The position numbers were made by a program, and so were the translations under genes. DNA of 14,374 nt from Anaerolineales bacterium UBA3940 (GTDB taxonomy: Bacteria; Chloroflexota; Anaerolineae; Aggregatilineales; UBA3940): contig DGDY01000072.1 in the NCBI GenBank assembly GCA_002385675.1, forward strand, positions 1 to 14,374. Direction: 5' to 3'. Under the pieces are notes generated by a model. The model was not told the origin of the DNA and did no database searches. It saw nothing but the letters and a program-made list of their open reading frames with translations. Positions 1 to 6,003 of this stretch are shown here, piece by piece; the first letter of the stretch is position 1, and each line of letters starts with the position of its first letter.

Positions 1-415
1 ACCACTCGAACAGGTCGAAGGTGACGTCCGGGTGCTGGCCGCCCAGCTCGACGAGCAGGTTTCGCAGGGTGTCGGTGTTGCCGCCGTGACCGTTGCTGAC
101 CAGCACGCCTTTGAACCCCTGCCCGATAAGCCCTGTCAGCACCTCGCGCACGACGGCGCTGAAGGTCTCCGGGCTGAGGCTGATCGTGCCGGGGTAGGCG
201 GTGAAGTAGGGCGAGATGCCGTAAGGCAGGGGCGGCGCGATCAGCACGGACTCAAAGCCGACCGCCGCCTGCGCGATGGCAAGCGGCGCGCGCACGTCGC
301 TGAGCAGGCTGAGGTAGGCGTGCTGCTCGCACGCCCCGGTGATCACGATGACCCGGTTGTCGTGGTGCGTCAGGTAGTGCTCGACGTCCATCCAGTTCAG
401 CTCGTCAAACAGCAT
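1..415 (-). CDS. Creatininase-family amidohydrolase (3' end cut by window edge)
   Basis: The first 138 codons are visible; the C-terminal part lies beyond position 1. The family (creatinine amidohydrolase, MftE and ArfB-like amide hydrolases) are metal-dependent cytoplasmic enzymes that hydrolyse cyclic or formyl amides. The sequence shows CEQHAYLSLLSD at residues 29-40, which supplies the expected metal ligands Glu30, His32 and Asp40, and the signature SNGHGGN at 107-113 with His110. The ATG at 415 is chosen because GAGGAGG lies 4 bases upstream. An extended -10 promoter (456-464) precedes it. Family membership is clear. The substrate cannot be told from half a protein, since creatininase, formamide hydrolase and cofactor-maturation members share these motifs. 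Confidence 0.88.
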   Translation of the reverse strand, partial: MLFDELNWMDVEHYLTHHDNRVIVITGACEQHAYLSLLSDVRAPLAIAQAAVGFESVLIAPPLPYGISPYFTAYPGTISLSPETFSAVVREVLTGLIGQGFKGVLVSNGHGGNTDTLRNLLVELGGQHPDVTFDLFEW

Positions 416-455
416 GCTTCCTCCTCTCGGGTGAGCGGGTGCCAGTCAATGCCCT

Positions 456-464
456 ATTCTAGCA
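456..464 (-). promoter_or_regulatory. Extended -10 promoter for the creatininase-family gene
   Basis: On the minus strand this reads TGCTAGAAT, a TGn-extended -10 element about 41 bases upstream of the ATG at 415. No good -35 hexamer lies 16-18 bases further upstream, which fits an extended -10 promoter. The same nine bases occur at 11838-11846. Confidence 0.5.
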
Positions 465-491
465 TGGTCTGGGCGCAGGCCGGAGCGGATC

Positions 492-525
492 AAAAAGCCC
501 CCTGCCGTCGCGCGTGGCAGGGGGC
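492..525 (-). terminator. Rho-independent terminator
   Basis: A perfect 10-bp stem (497-506 with 516-525, arms GCCCCCTGCC and GGCAGGGGGC, 9-base loop) is followed on the minus strand by five T (complement of 492-496). It lies just downstream of the 67-aa gene's stop at 546 and should end transcription coming from it, and possibly from the DUF4838 gene upstream. Confidence 0.88.
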
Positions 526-545
526 GGTGCTCCTGGATAGCTGCG

Positions 546-749
546 TTATGGTGTTGGCAGCGAAATAAGCCGCGGGATGATGATCAGGGCGATCAGGCTG
601 AGCACGCCGATCGCAAAGTAGGTCATGTGCCGGGGCTTCCGTCCCGTTGAATCGGCAAACGCATAATCAATGGGGCCAGCCATAAAACCCAGCCGAGCGC
701 CCGCGATTGCCAGATAGACCAACAGCGCGACGAGGATCGTCTTCAACAT
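546..749 (-). CDS. Small two-helix membrane protein (67 aa), unknown function
   Basis: This 67-residue protein begins MLKTILVALLVYLAIAG. It has a hydrophobic helix at about residues 2-20, a polar middle with basic residues (about 33-41, DSTGRKPRH), and a second hydrophobic helix at about 42-62 that ends close to the C-terminus. The ATG at 749 has GGAGGTGG a few bases upstream. An earlier in-frame start at 764 would overlap that ribosome binding site and is rejected. An extended -10 promoter lies at 799-807 and a strong terminator follows at 492-525, so it looks like a complete single-gene unit. I do not recognise the family. It could be a small inner-membrane structural or stress protein, but no motif supports a specific role. 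Confidence 0.7.
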   Translation of the reverse strand: MLKTILVALLVYLAIAGARLGFMAGPIDYAFADSTGRKPRHMTYFAIGVLSLIALIIIPRLISLPTP

Positions 750-798
750 GGCTACCACCTCCAACCTCTATCGTGCCTGTTTGTGCGGGCTTATTTTG

Positions 799-807
799 AT
801 TATAGCA
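799..807 (-). promoter_or_regulatory. Extended -10 promoter for the 67-aa membrane protein
   Basis: The minus strand reads TGCTATAAT: a consensus -10 hexamer with the TG extension. It lies 50 bases upstream of the ATG at 749. The region further upstream has no convincing -35 hexamer. This promoter makes the small gene independent of the DUF4838 gene. Confidence 0.6.
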
Positions 808-877
808 GGCGGCCCGCAGGGCTGCGTATCGGGTAAGAGGTGGAGGCGGCAGCCGGATAGATGGGCTAAGACAGGCG

Positions 878-2890
878 TCAGCGTCCCCCGTCGTAGATGC
901 CCGTCAATCGGCGGAGCAGCAGGCCGACCTGTACGGCTCCGCGCCCCTGCGCCAGCCGCCCGCCCGGCCCACGGGCGATGTGCTCAGCATAGAGCTTATC
1001 CAGCCGGAGCTGCCAGAAGAGCGCGTGCATAAAGCGGAAGTTGGCGCGGTAGCGCGGGTCCTCGATGACGGCGTCTCCCCAGCGATACACCCGCTCAAGC
1101 TGCTCCCGTGCCTCGCGGTAGCAGGCGCGTGCGTTGCCAGTGTTGTTGGCGATCGCATCGTACAGGCGCACGCGGGCCAGGTCGAAGCGAAGCCAGGCGT
1201 CGTGCAGATCAAAGGCGACCTGTTCACGCCAGAGCATCTCCGGGTCGGCCCACCGCGCGATCTGCGTGAGGTGGGCGGCGGCCTGCTCCAGCAGGTCGGG
1301 AATGACAGCTTCACGCAGGGCCTTCTCGTGCAGCGCAGCGGGCGGTGCAAAGTACGGGTCGCCCATGTCGGCGGGCGGGTCGCGCAGCACGGCGAGCGGG
1401 TCGTCGCTGAGCTGGAGGTTGATCTCCTCCGGCGTGATCTGGAGCGCGAGGGCGTAGGCTGCCTCGAGGCTGCGGTAGTACATGGCAAGGTCGATGAGCG
1501 CGCTCTCCTGCTCGTCCTCGGCGGCGGGCAGGCCAAACACAGACGCGCCGAACTCTGCCAGCAGCGCATCCACGTCCTGATCGGGGTTCCAGGCGAGCCG
1601 CGCAAACAGCCACGCGTTGACCTGTGGCGCAACCCAGGGATGGTCGCCGGTCAGGAGCGCCTGCACTGTGTGCGCGCCCGCCGCGTGGTAGTAGCGCAGG
1701 TCGCGCTGGATGATGCCGGGCAGCGGCGGCAGCACGGACTTGAACAGCACGCCGTCGAGATAGTACTCAAACACACGCGGCGGGGCGGTGTTCGCCTCGG
1801 CGAAGTGGGCCACCTGCGCCTCGAAGGTGCGGGTGTAGTGCGGCACGTTCACCGCGCAGGACGGGTCGTCTATCGGATGCGCATAGCAGCGCATACGCGG
1901 CGCCCACAGCAGGCTGACGTTATGGCGCGGCTTGACGCGGCGCGGCACGCGCTCGGTGTCGTAGTATGCCAGGAAGCTGATCTGTGCGCCGGGGTGGACG
2001 TACTCCAGCCCCTCGGCGACGGCGTTGATCGCCAGCAGGGCCTGCTCGGAGGGCGTGTAGGCGCTGCACTGCGCGCACGAGCACCAGCCGCCCTGCGGGA
2101 TGTCATCGGGCCAGATGTGGTAAACATCTGCCTCCGGGAAGGCGCGGAAGAAGGCCTGGGCGTTGCGTCGCACCGTGTTCAGCCCGGCGGGGTCGCTGGG
2201 GCACAGGTTATGGTCGGGGGTGCGCTGGTTGTTGTGATAGCGGAACGCGCCGGGCATCTGCGCGAACAGATCGCGGGGCAGCAGGTCAGCGAGCAGATGC
2301 CCGCCCAGCTCGATGGTCATGCCGCGCTCGCGGGCGAGGGGGATGATCGTGTCGCGCAGGCGCTCGTACTGGGCGGCAGGGGCCGCGCCCAGCGGCAGCG
2401 GATCCTCGATGGTGTGGAAGAACACGCCGTTCAGGCGGTTGCGGGCCGCCCAGATGATCCAGTGATCGGCGTCCTCCATGAAGGCGTGATGCGCGATGAT
2501 CAGGCAGCGGCCCGGCAGGGTGGGGGCGTCCTCCACTGGCTCGTCAGGCAGCTCAAACTCGACACCCTGCGGAATGCGCTCTCCCGCCGGGCCGGGCGCA
2601 GGCCAGCGACAGCCCAGCGCCTCGAGGAAGTTGTAGACCGCGTAGAGCAGCGCGCGCGGGCTCTCGCCGTGAAGCTCGACCCGGTCCGGTGCAGCCTGCC
2701 AGCGGAAGCTGTCACCCGTCCCGTCGCCGTGCGACAGGATGAAATCAACGCCACCCTCGCTTTCCGCTGTGTTCTCGCCGGTAATGCGGCTCAGCAGGTG
2801 GTAAAGCTCGGCGGCGGCGAGTTCAGCCGTTGGGTGCTCGCCGGGAGCGGCGTGTATCCTCCAGCCGGTTGACAAGTTGATGATGCGCAT
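878..2890 (-). CDS. DUF4838 domain protein, glycoside-hydrolase-like
   Basis: A 670-aa protein without signal peptide, so probably cytoplasmic. The N-terminal part (about 20-115) resembles the alpha/beta domain that precedes the catalytic barrel in GH20/GH67-type enzymes; it includes ESPRALLYAVYNFLEALGCR at 76-95. The central part (about 125-430) looks like the TIM-barrel DUF4838 region, with HIWPDD at 258-263 followed by a Cys cluster GGWCSCAQC (Cys270, Cys272, Cys275) and FEYYLDG at 374-380. The C-terminal third is mostly helical. The ATG at 2890 has GGAGA four bases upstream. Known DUF4838 proteins are often found with carbohydrate genes and are presumed glycosidases. No transporter or sugar gene is adjacent here, so the substrate is unknown. 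Acidic residues such as Asp262, Asp263 and Glu375 are candidates for the active site, by inference only. Confidence 0.82.
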   Translation of the reverse strand: MRIINLSTGWRIHAAPGEHPTAELAAAELYHLLSRITGENTAESEGGVDFILSHGDGTGDSFRWQAAPDRVELHGESPRALLYAVYNFLEALGCRWPAPGPAGERIPQGVEFELPDEPVEDAPTLPGRCLIIAHHAFMEDADHWIIWAARNRLNGVFFHTIEDPLPLGAAPAAQYERLRDTIIPLARERGMTIELGGHLLADLLPRDLFAQMPGAFRYHNNQRTPDHNLCPSDPAGLNTVRRNAQAFFRAFPEADVYHIWPDDIPQGGWCSCAQCSAYTPSEQALLAINAVAEGLEYVHPGAQISFLAYYDTERVPRRVKPRHNVSLLWAPRMRCYAHPIDDPSCAVNVPHYTRTFEAQVAHFAEANTAPPRVFEYYLDGVLFKSVLPPLPGIIQRDLRYYHAAGAHTVQALLTGDHPWVAPQVNAWLFARLAWNPDQDVDALLAEFGASVFGLPAAEDEQESALIDLAMYYRSLEAAYALALQITPEEINLQLSDDPLAVLRDPPADMGDPYFAPPAALHEKALREAVIPDLLEQAAAHLTQIARWADPEMLWREQVAFDLHDAWLRFDLARVRLYDAIANNTGNARACYREAREQLERVYRWGDAVIEDPRYRANFRFMHALFWQLRLDKLYAEHIARGPGGRLAQGRGAVQVGLLLRRLTGIYDGGR

Positions 2891-2958
2891 GGCGTCTCCG
2901 CTGTTGGTGAAGGATGCATGAGATGTATGAAAGGTTCCTAAAAAATAGTTGCAGGGTC

Positions 2959-2988
2959 TTGACGGTTCGCGGCAAATTGTACTATGAT
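2959..2988 (+). promoter_or_regulatory. Sigma70-type promoter reading away from any gene
   Basis: TTGACG (2959-2964), an 18-base spacer and TATGAT (2983-2988) make a near-consensus promoter. The predicted start is about 2994-2997. No open reading frame with a ribosome binding site follows on this strand; the transcript would run straight into the hairpins at 3001-3151. It is divergent from the DUF4838 gene, whose ATG lies 69 bases to the left. Confidence 0.65.
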
Positions 2989-2994
2989 GTTAAC

Positions 2995-3155
2995 ACAAGT
3001 GGGGTATGGCCTACGTGCCCCATCCTCTAAACTAAATAACGGCGGCTGATGTGACCAGACTCCCCGCGAGTACATCGCCGCTGAAATCAGCCCTCATTCG
3101 CTGAAAGGACCCCAGCATCCGCAAGGATGTCGCCCCCCGGGGTCTTTTCAGTTTG
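2995..3155 (+). ncRNA. Candidate structured small RNA, about 160 nt
   Basis: The gap between the DUF4838 and FMN reductase genes has the parts of a stand-alone RNA gene: promoter (2959-2988), structured body and terminator. Hairpin 1 is 3001-3021, an 8-bp stem starting GGGG with G-U pairs and a GCCTA loop. Hairpin 2 is 3042-3081: GCGGC with GCCGC, a bulged T, GATGT with ACATC, an internal bulge, then ACTC with GAGT and a CCCGC loop. Hairpin 3 is 3101-3151: a 13-bp stem with an inner 6-bp stem (3115-3120 with 3125-3130) capped by a GCAA tetraloop. A single-stranded A/T-rich stretch (3023-3040) links the first two. I could not match it to 6S, SRP, tmRNA, RNase P or a known riboswitch, and no gene follows downstream on this strand. 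The structure is seen; that it is transcribed and functional is inferred. Confidence 0.45.
3101..3155 (+). terminator. Intrinsic terminator of the candidate small RNA
   Basis: A 13-bp stem (3101-3113 with 3139-3151, one G-U pair) has GGGGTC followed by TTTT in its 3' arm and then GTTTG. The T-rich tract favours the plus strand. On the minus strand the same stem ends in CCTTTCAG, so it could also catch read-through from the FMN reductase gene. Confidence 0.6.
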
Positions 3156-3229
3156 TGGGTGTGGCACTTTCAGGCGTGGGCCGCCCCACACATGTCACAC
3201 AGATCACGATTGTATTTTACCGTTGACCT

Positions 3230-3249
3230 GCGGAGCCAACCTGCTCCGC
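3230..3249 (-). terminator. Stem-loop just 3' of the FMN reductase gene
   Basis: GCGGAGC (3230-3236) pairs perfectly with GCTCCGC (3243-3249) around a 6-base loop. It starts two bases after the stop codon on the minus strand. No T-run follows on that strand, so it may be a 3'-end stabilising hairpin or a weak terminator. Confidence 0.4.
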
Positions 3250-3250
3250 T

Positions 3251-3847
3251 TTAACTGCTGAACAGCCCCTCAAGCGATATGCGGCGGCGCATCGCCTCGT
3301 CTCTCAGATTCTCCAGAAGCTGCCGGACGAAGCTGCGCGCATCCTCGTCGATCAGGTTCATGTGCCTGTCGAACTTGTCCGCCGCGCCGTGAACCAGCAC
3401 CTGCGGATGGGTCACGACCGCCACACGCATCGAGGCCAGGATATCGCGGAGATGGTCCTGTGCCCGGATCGTGCCCCACATCCCCTGCGTAGCGCCCATA
3501 ATGGCCGCCGTCTTGCCCGTCATGGGGGAGCGGCCCACCGGGCGGGAAGCCCAGTCAATCGCGTTTTTCAGCACGCCGGGGATGCTCCAGTTGTACTCTG
3601 GTGTGACGAACAGTATCGCCTCCGCCTCGCCGACCGCCTGCTTCAGCCGCCTGACGGCCTCGGGGCGATCATCGTCGTTGTCAAGATCGGCATTGTACAT
3701 CGGCACCGGGGCAATGTCTAAAACCTCGATCTCCATGTTGTCGGGCGCAAGTTCGACGGCGGCGTCGAGGAGGGCACGGTTGTATGAGCCTTTGCGCAGG
3801 CTGCCTGCTATGCCCACAACCTTTACTGGTCTGTAGATGTCTTCCAT
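3251..3847 (-). CDS. NADPH-dependent FMN reductase family (flavodoxin-like quinone/chromate reductase)
   Basis: A 198-aa cytoplasmic flavoprotein that probably binds FMN and reduces quinones, azo compounds, metals or free flavin with NAD(P)H. The FMN-phosphate loop is GSLRKGSYN at 15-23. The family signature PEYNWSIPGVLKNAIDW is at 83-99, and the second flavin loop region is MGATQGMWG at 117-125. The ATG at 3847 is preferred to an upstream in-frame start at 3928, because AGGAGA lies six bases before it and the extension does not resemble the family. The length is typical. The gene stands alone, followed by a stem-loop (3230-3249). The electron acceptor cannot be told from sequence. Confidence 0.9.
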   Translation of the reverse strand: MEDIYRPVKVVGIAGSLRKGSYNRALLDAAVELAPDNMEIEVLDIAPVPMYNADLDNDDDRPEAVRRLKQAVGEAEAILFVTPEYNWSIPGVLKNAIDWASRPVGRSPMTGKTAAIMGATQGMWGTIRAQDHLRDILASMRVAVVTHPQVLVHGAADKFDRHMNLIDEDARSFVRQLLENLRDEAMRRRISLEGLFSS

Positions 3848-3982
3848 TGGTTCTCCTGTTCGAGTTGATGTCGTCGTATGTCGTATGCGGATAGTTAAAG
3901 CTAACCGCATCGGCGGCGTGATTACCATTAGAGATTGGTGAGATTAGCTCTCGTGAAGCAGTTTTTGGGCGGTGGATAGAGT

Positions 3983-4003
3983 GCCGCGACGTTTAGTCGC
4001 GGC
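3983..4003 (-). repeat. Palindromic repeat family A, copy 1
   Basis: A perfect 8-bp stem (GCCGCGAC with GTCGCGGC) with a five-base loop. Read on the minus strand the loop is TAAAC. Copy 2 at 7989-8009 on the plus strand has loop TGAAC and arms differing by one base. The 21-nt units therefore differ at only two positions, in opposite orientation. Confidence 0.7.
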
Positions 4004-4043
4004 TATCGCTGGGGAGGAACGTACCGCAGTGAATTGCCGACAC

Positions 4044-4064
4044 GCAGTTGGCGAAGCCAACTGC
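4044..4064. repeat. Perfect hairpin with GAA triloop
   Basis: GCAGTTGGC (4044-4052) pairs with GCCAACTGC (4056-4064) around GAA. The centre is GCGAAGC, a sequence known to form an exceptionally stable mini-hairpin in single-stranded DNA. It sits 40 bases from repeat family A and is followed by a G-rich stretch. Hairpins of this kind occur at ends of IS200/IS605-type elements, but no transposase remnant is visible, so its origin is open. Confidence 0.6.
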
Positions 4065-4143
4065 ACGGGGGTGGGGTTAAATTACAGCTACCGAAAGGAG
4101 ACGGAAAGAAGGGAATACATTCCACGGCCTCACCGGGATACGC

Positions 4144-4149
4144 TACAAT
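4144..4149 (+). promoter_or_regulatory. Possible -10 element for the DUF1992 gene
   Basis: TACAAT lies 41 bases upstream of the GTG at 4190. The -35 region (about 4120-4126) is poor. Position and hexamer are right for a promoter, but the support is weak. Confidence 0.3.
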
Positions 4150-4189
4150 CAGGTTGTCGTTTGGGACGATCTGCACAAAGGAACCGCAC

Positions 4190-4633
4190 GTGAACGACTA
4201 CGAAAGCGCGATCGAGCGTATCATCCGCGAGGCGATGGAAGAGGGCAAGTTCGACAACCTGCCGGGCAAGGGCAAGCCGCTCAACCTGAGCGGGGAGTCT
4301 GATGGCGATATGTGGGCGGCCAACCACCTGCTGAAGAAGCACGGGTTTGCGCCGGAGTGGATCGAGGACCGCAAGGAGATCATGGCGAAGATTGACGAGG
4401 CGCGGCGGGCGGCGGCCCGCTCGTGGGCCTGGCGTGAGGCGGCCCTGCAGCGCGGCGAGCGCTTCGACGTGGTTGCGGCGCAGTGGCGCAAGGCGGAGGA
4501 CCGCTTCCGTGAGGCGGTGGAGGCGATCAACCAGCGCATCCGCGGGCACAACCTCAAGACGCCCGCCAGCCATCTCCAGCTCGACGTGCTGGAAGCGGAC
4601 CGGGAACTGCGGCGCATCCGGGAGGGGCGCTAG
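4190..4633 (+). CDS. DUF1992 (DnaJ-homologue subfamily C member 28 conserved domain) protein
   Basis: A 147-aa soluble, highly charged protein. The family signature EGKFDNLPGKGKPL is at 18-31. The second conserved block has N45 with LLKKHGFAPEWIED (47-60), and the C-terminal part holds INQRIRGHNLKTP. In animals this domain sits in DNAJC28. In bacteria it is usually found alone without a J domain, as here, and its function is not established. The GTG at 4190 is chosen because AAGGAA lies seven bases upstream and family proteins begin close to this point. An in-frame ATG at 4034 would add 52 residues with no family resemblance, passing through the hairpin at 4044-4064. The next gene has its own promoter, so these are probably separate units. 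Confidence 0.85.
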   Translation: MNDYESAIERIIREAMEEGKFDNLPGKGKPLNLSGESDGDMWAANHLLKKHGFAPEWIEDRKEIMAKIDEARRAAARSWAWREAALQRGERFDVVAAQWRKAEDRFREAVEAINQRIRGHNLKTPASHLQLDVLEADRELRRIREGR

Positions 4634-4642
4634 GCGTGGCCC

Positions 4643-4672
4643 GTGACAGGGGTCTGCGAGAACGGATATAAT
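4643..4672 (+). promoter_or_regulatory. Sigma70-type promoter for the YkvA-like gene
   Basis: GTGACA (4643-4648, five of six matches to TTGACA), an 18-base spacer and a perfect TATAAT (4667-4672). The leader to the ATG at 4718 is about 38 bases and carries GGAGGG just before the start. It begins ten bases after the DUF1992 stop codon. Confidence 0.75.
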
Positions 4673-4717
4673 CCACACAAGCATACCTGACTCGACAGGC
4701 AATGAGCGGAGGGCTTA

Positions 4718-5071
4718 ATGACGGAACTTCCGATCAGCCGGGAGGATCGCCAGATTCTGGACCAGTTCAGGCTGCGGAACCCTCTCACCGAGCGGTTCAA
4801 CTTCGTGCAGAACATGGTGCGGCGGGTGCGCCTCGCGCTCAGACTGATGCGGGATCCGCGCGTCAGCCTGTGGGCAAAGGCCATCCCGGTGGGCATTGTG
4901 CTGTACATGGTTTCGCCCCTCGATATCATCCCGGCCCTCGTGACGGGCATTTTCGGCGTGGTGGATGACCTCGTCCTGCTCACCTTCGGGCTGGACCTTT
5001 TCTTCAGGCAGGTGCCGGAAGATATCCTGCTGGAGCACGCCCGCGCGATGGGCTTCGGCGGGGAGGGCTGA
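4718..5071 (+). CDS. YkvA/DUF1232 family membrane protein
   Basis: A 117-aa protein. The N-terminal 45 residues are polar and basic (RRVRLALRLMRD, 35-46). A hydrophobic region (about 52-92) follows with the DUF1232 signature: SPLDIIP at 66-72 and VVDDLVLL at 81-88. This places two short helices in the membrane with a conserved Asp pair near their ends. DUF1232 proteins are small membrane proteins of unestablished role, widespread in bacteria. The ATG at 4718 is supported by GGAGGG five bases upstream and by the promoter at 4643-4672. The gene converges on the VTT-domain membrane protein across a shared hairpin terminator. Confidence 0.85.
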   Translation: MTELPISREDRQILDQFRLRNPLTERFNFVQNMVRRVRLALRLMRDPRVSLWAKAIPVGIVLYMVSPLDIIPALVTGIFGVVDDLVLLTFGLDLFFRQVPEDILLEHARAMGFGGEG

Positions 5072-5100
5072 GGCCAAGCGCCGCCAGGCAGTTGATGGAT

Positions 5101-5132
5101 AAAAAGACCGCCGGGCTGATAACCCGGCGGTC
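5101..5132 (-). terminator. Intrinsic terminator between convergent genes
   Basis: A perfect 10-bp stem (GACCGCCGGG 5106-5115 with CCCGGCGGTC 5123-5132, seven-base loop) is followed on the minus strand by TTTTT (complement of 5101-5105). That serves the VTT-domain gene. On the plus strand the hairpin lies 35 bases after the YkvA-like stop, with only a weak T-rich tail, and may serve both. Confidence 0.88.
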
Positions 5133-5171
5133 ACTGTTTAGCGGGGCTGCGAGACAGCCGGGCAGCGCCCG

Positions 5172-5732
5172 CTAGAACAGCTTAAGCAGGCTGAAACCGC
5201 CGTAGGCGAACAGCGCCGCACCGATGAAGGTCGGGATGGCGGTCGTCCACAGGTAGCGCCACAGCGGCACGCGGTACATCCCGCCGACCACGCTGACGAC
5301 CTTCGCACCGTAGCCGGGGATCAGCCGGGCGCCTATCAGGAACCACACCGAGTCCACCGGGAGCTTACCAAGCCCAAAGGGCAGATCGTCCCGCTTTTTG
5401 GCGAAGTCGGCGGCGTTGTCGATGCCCGCACCGATGAAGTACTCCACCACGGCGGCCAGCGTGTTGCCCGTCCCAGCGATGAGCGTGCCCATCAGCGGGC
5501 CGAATACCGCTCCGTTGACCAACGTCAGCGGCTCGGACGGCACCGGCGAGGCTCCCAGCAGGCCATACAGCGCAATGCTCAGCATCGGCCCGGCGATGCC
5601 CAGGCTGCTGATCAGGTGCTCCACGGTGTCGATGTGACGGGATACGACGACCATCAGGGCAGCAGATAACCCTAAAACAAGGATGATGGCGCCGACGGTG
5701 AGTCGCTTTTTGGCCTGTATCGATAAGTTCAT
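5172..5732 (-). CDS. VTT-domain (TVP38/DedA-like, SNARE-associated) membrane protein
   Basis: A 186-aa integral membrane protein. A helix lies at about 11-30. The VTT core follows with NGAVFGPLMGTLIAGTGNT at 73-91 and the re-entrant/second half ARLIPGYGAKVVSVVGGMYR at 135-154, then a last helix at about 162-183. Members of this superfamily (DedA, TVP38, TMEM41/VMP1) act in lipid handling; bacterial DedA proteins are linked to undecaprenyl-phosphate or phospholipid flipping. The start is uncertain. The ATG at 5732 gives a normal N-terminus (MNLSIQAKKR), but its GGAGA is about 12 bases upstream. A TTG at 5759 with GGAAG six bases upstream would add nine residues. The gene is alone on its strand and ends at the terminator at 5101-5132. 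Confidence 0.85.
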   Translation of the reverse strand: MNLSIQAKKRLTVGAIILVLGLSAALMVVVSRHIDTVEHLISSLGIAGPMLSIALYGLLGASPVPSEPLTLVNGAVFGPLMGTLIAGTGNTLAAVVEYFIGAGIDNAADFAKKRDDLPFGLGKLPVDSVWFLIGARLIPGYGAKVVSVVGGMYRVPLWRYLWTTAIPTFIGAALFAYGGFSLLKLF

Positions 5733-5885
5733 CCGCGTGCTTTTTCTCCAACTAACCAACTAACACTTCCGAACGTGATTGCCGTGCAGTTCTCATCCAT
5801 CTTTACGCGGCCAGCGGCCCAGAGTTGCGCCGCTGGCGGGCAATCCTGAGTAGCATACTCCAAATTGGGGTCTATGACTATCAAC

Positions 5886-6003
5886 AACGGATCAAAAAGG
5901 CCACGAATGATACTCAGATCGAACCGTCTGTATCATTCGTGACCGCACCACGCATCACTGCCAGGGCCGGGCGATCCTGGCAGCGTCTGTGCGGTGATCC
6001 GTT
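5886..6003. repeat. Nested inverted repeats forming a three-way junction
   Basis: Three sets of arms are nested. P1 is AACGGATCA (5886-5894) with TGATCCGTT (5995-6003). P2 is CACGAATGATA (5902-5912) with TATCATTCGTG (5931-5941), capped by CAGA with TCTG (5915-5918 with 5927-5930). P3 is CCGCAC (5943-5948) with GTGCGG (5989-5994), continued by CTGCCAGG (5958-5965) with CCTGGCAG (5976-5983). All arms are perfect, about 38 base pairs within 118 bases. It could be a structured RNA, a complex 3'-end of the coiled-coil gene, or a small non-autonomous element with 9-bp terminal inverted repeats. The strand is undecided. Confidence 0.6.
5894..5941 (-). terminator. Terminator-like hairpin downstream of the coiled-coil gene
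   Basis: On the minus strand the perfect 11-bp P2 stem (5941-5931 with 5912-5902) is followed three bases later by TTTTT (complement of 5894-5898). It lies 142 bases after the stop of the gene at 6084-6455. It is part of the larger fold at 5886-6003, so this role is tentative. Confidence 0.45.

Larger units (their letters stand above)
3848..4189. other. Intergenic region with two perfect hairpins
   Basis: This 342-base gap separates divergent genes. It contains the hairpins at 3983-4003 and 4044-4064 (listed separately) and a possible -10 element at 4144-4149. Upstream of the FMN reductase ATG I see no clear promoter hexamers. Reading frames that cross the gap lack a credible ribosome binding site and family resemblance. 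Confidence 0.6.

Noticed and set aside
32..568. 178-aa open frame on the plus strand
   Set aside because: It overlaps the creatininase-family gene, its promoter and the terminator at 492-525, which are all supported on the minus strand.
980..2872. 630-aa open frame on the plus strand
   Set aside because: It is the antisense of the DUF4838 gene, has no ribosome binding site and consists of compositional Arg/Gly/Ala/Val-rich sequence typical of a shadow frame in GC-rich DNA.
2995..3155. 6S RNA, SRP RNA or a known riboswitch
   Set aside because: The 5' and 3' ends do not pair around a large central bubble as in 6S RNA, the SRP core sequence is absent, and no conserved riboswitch box that I know is present.
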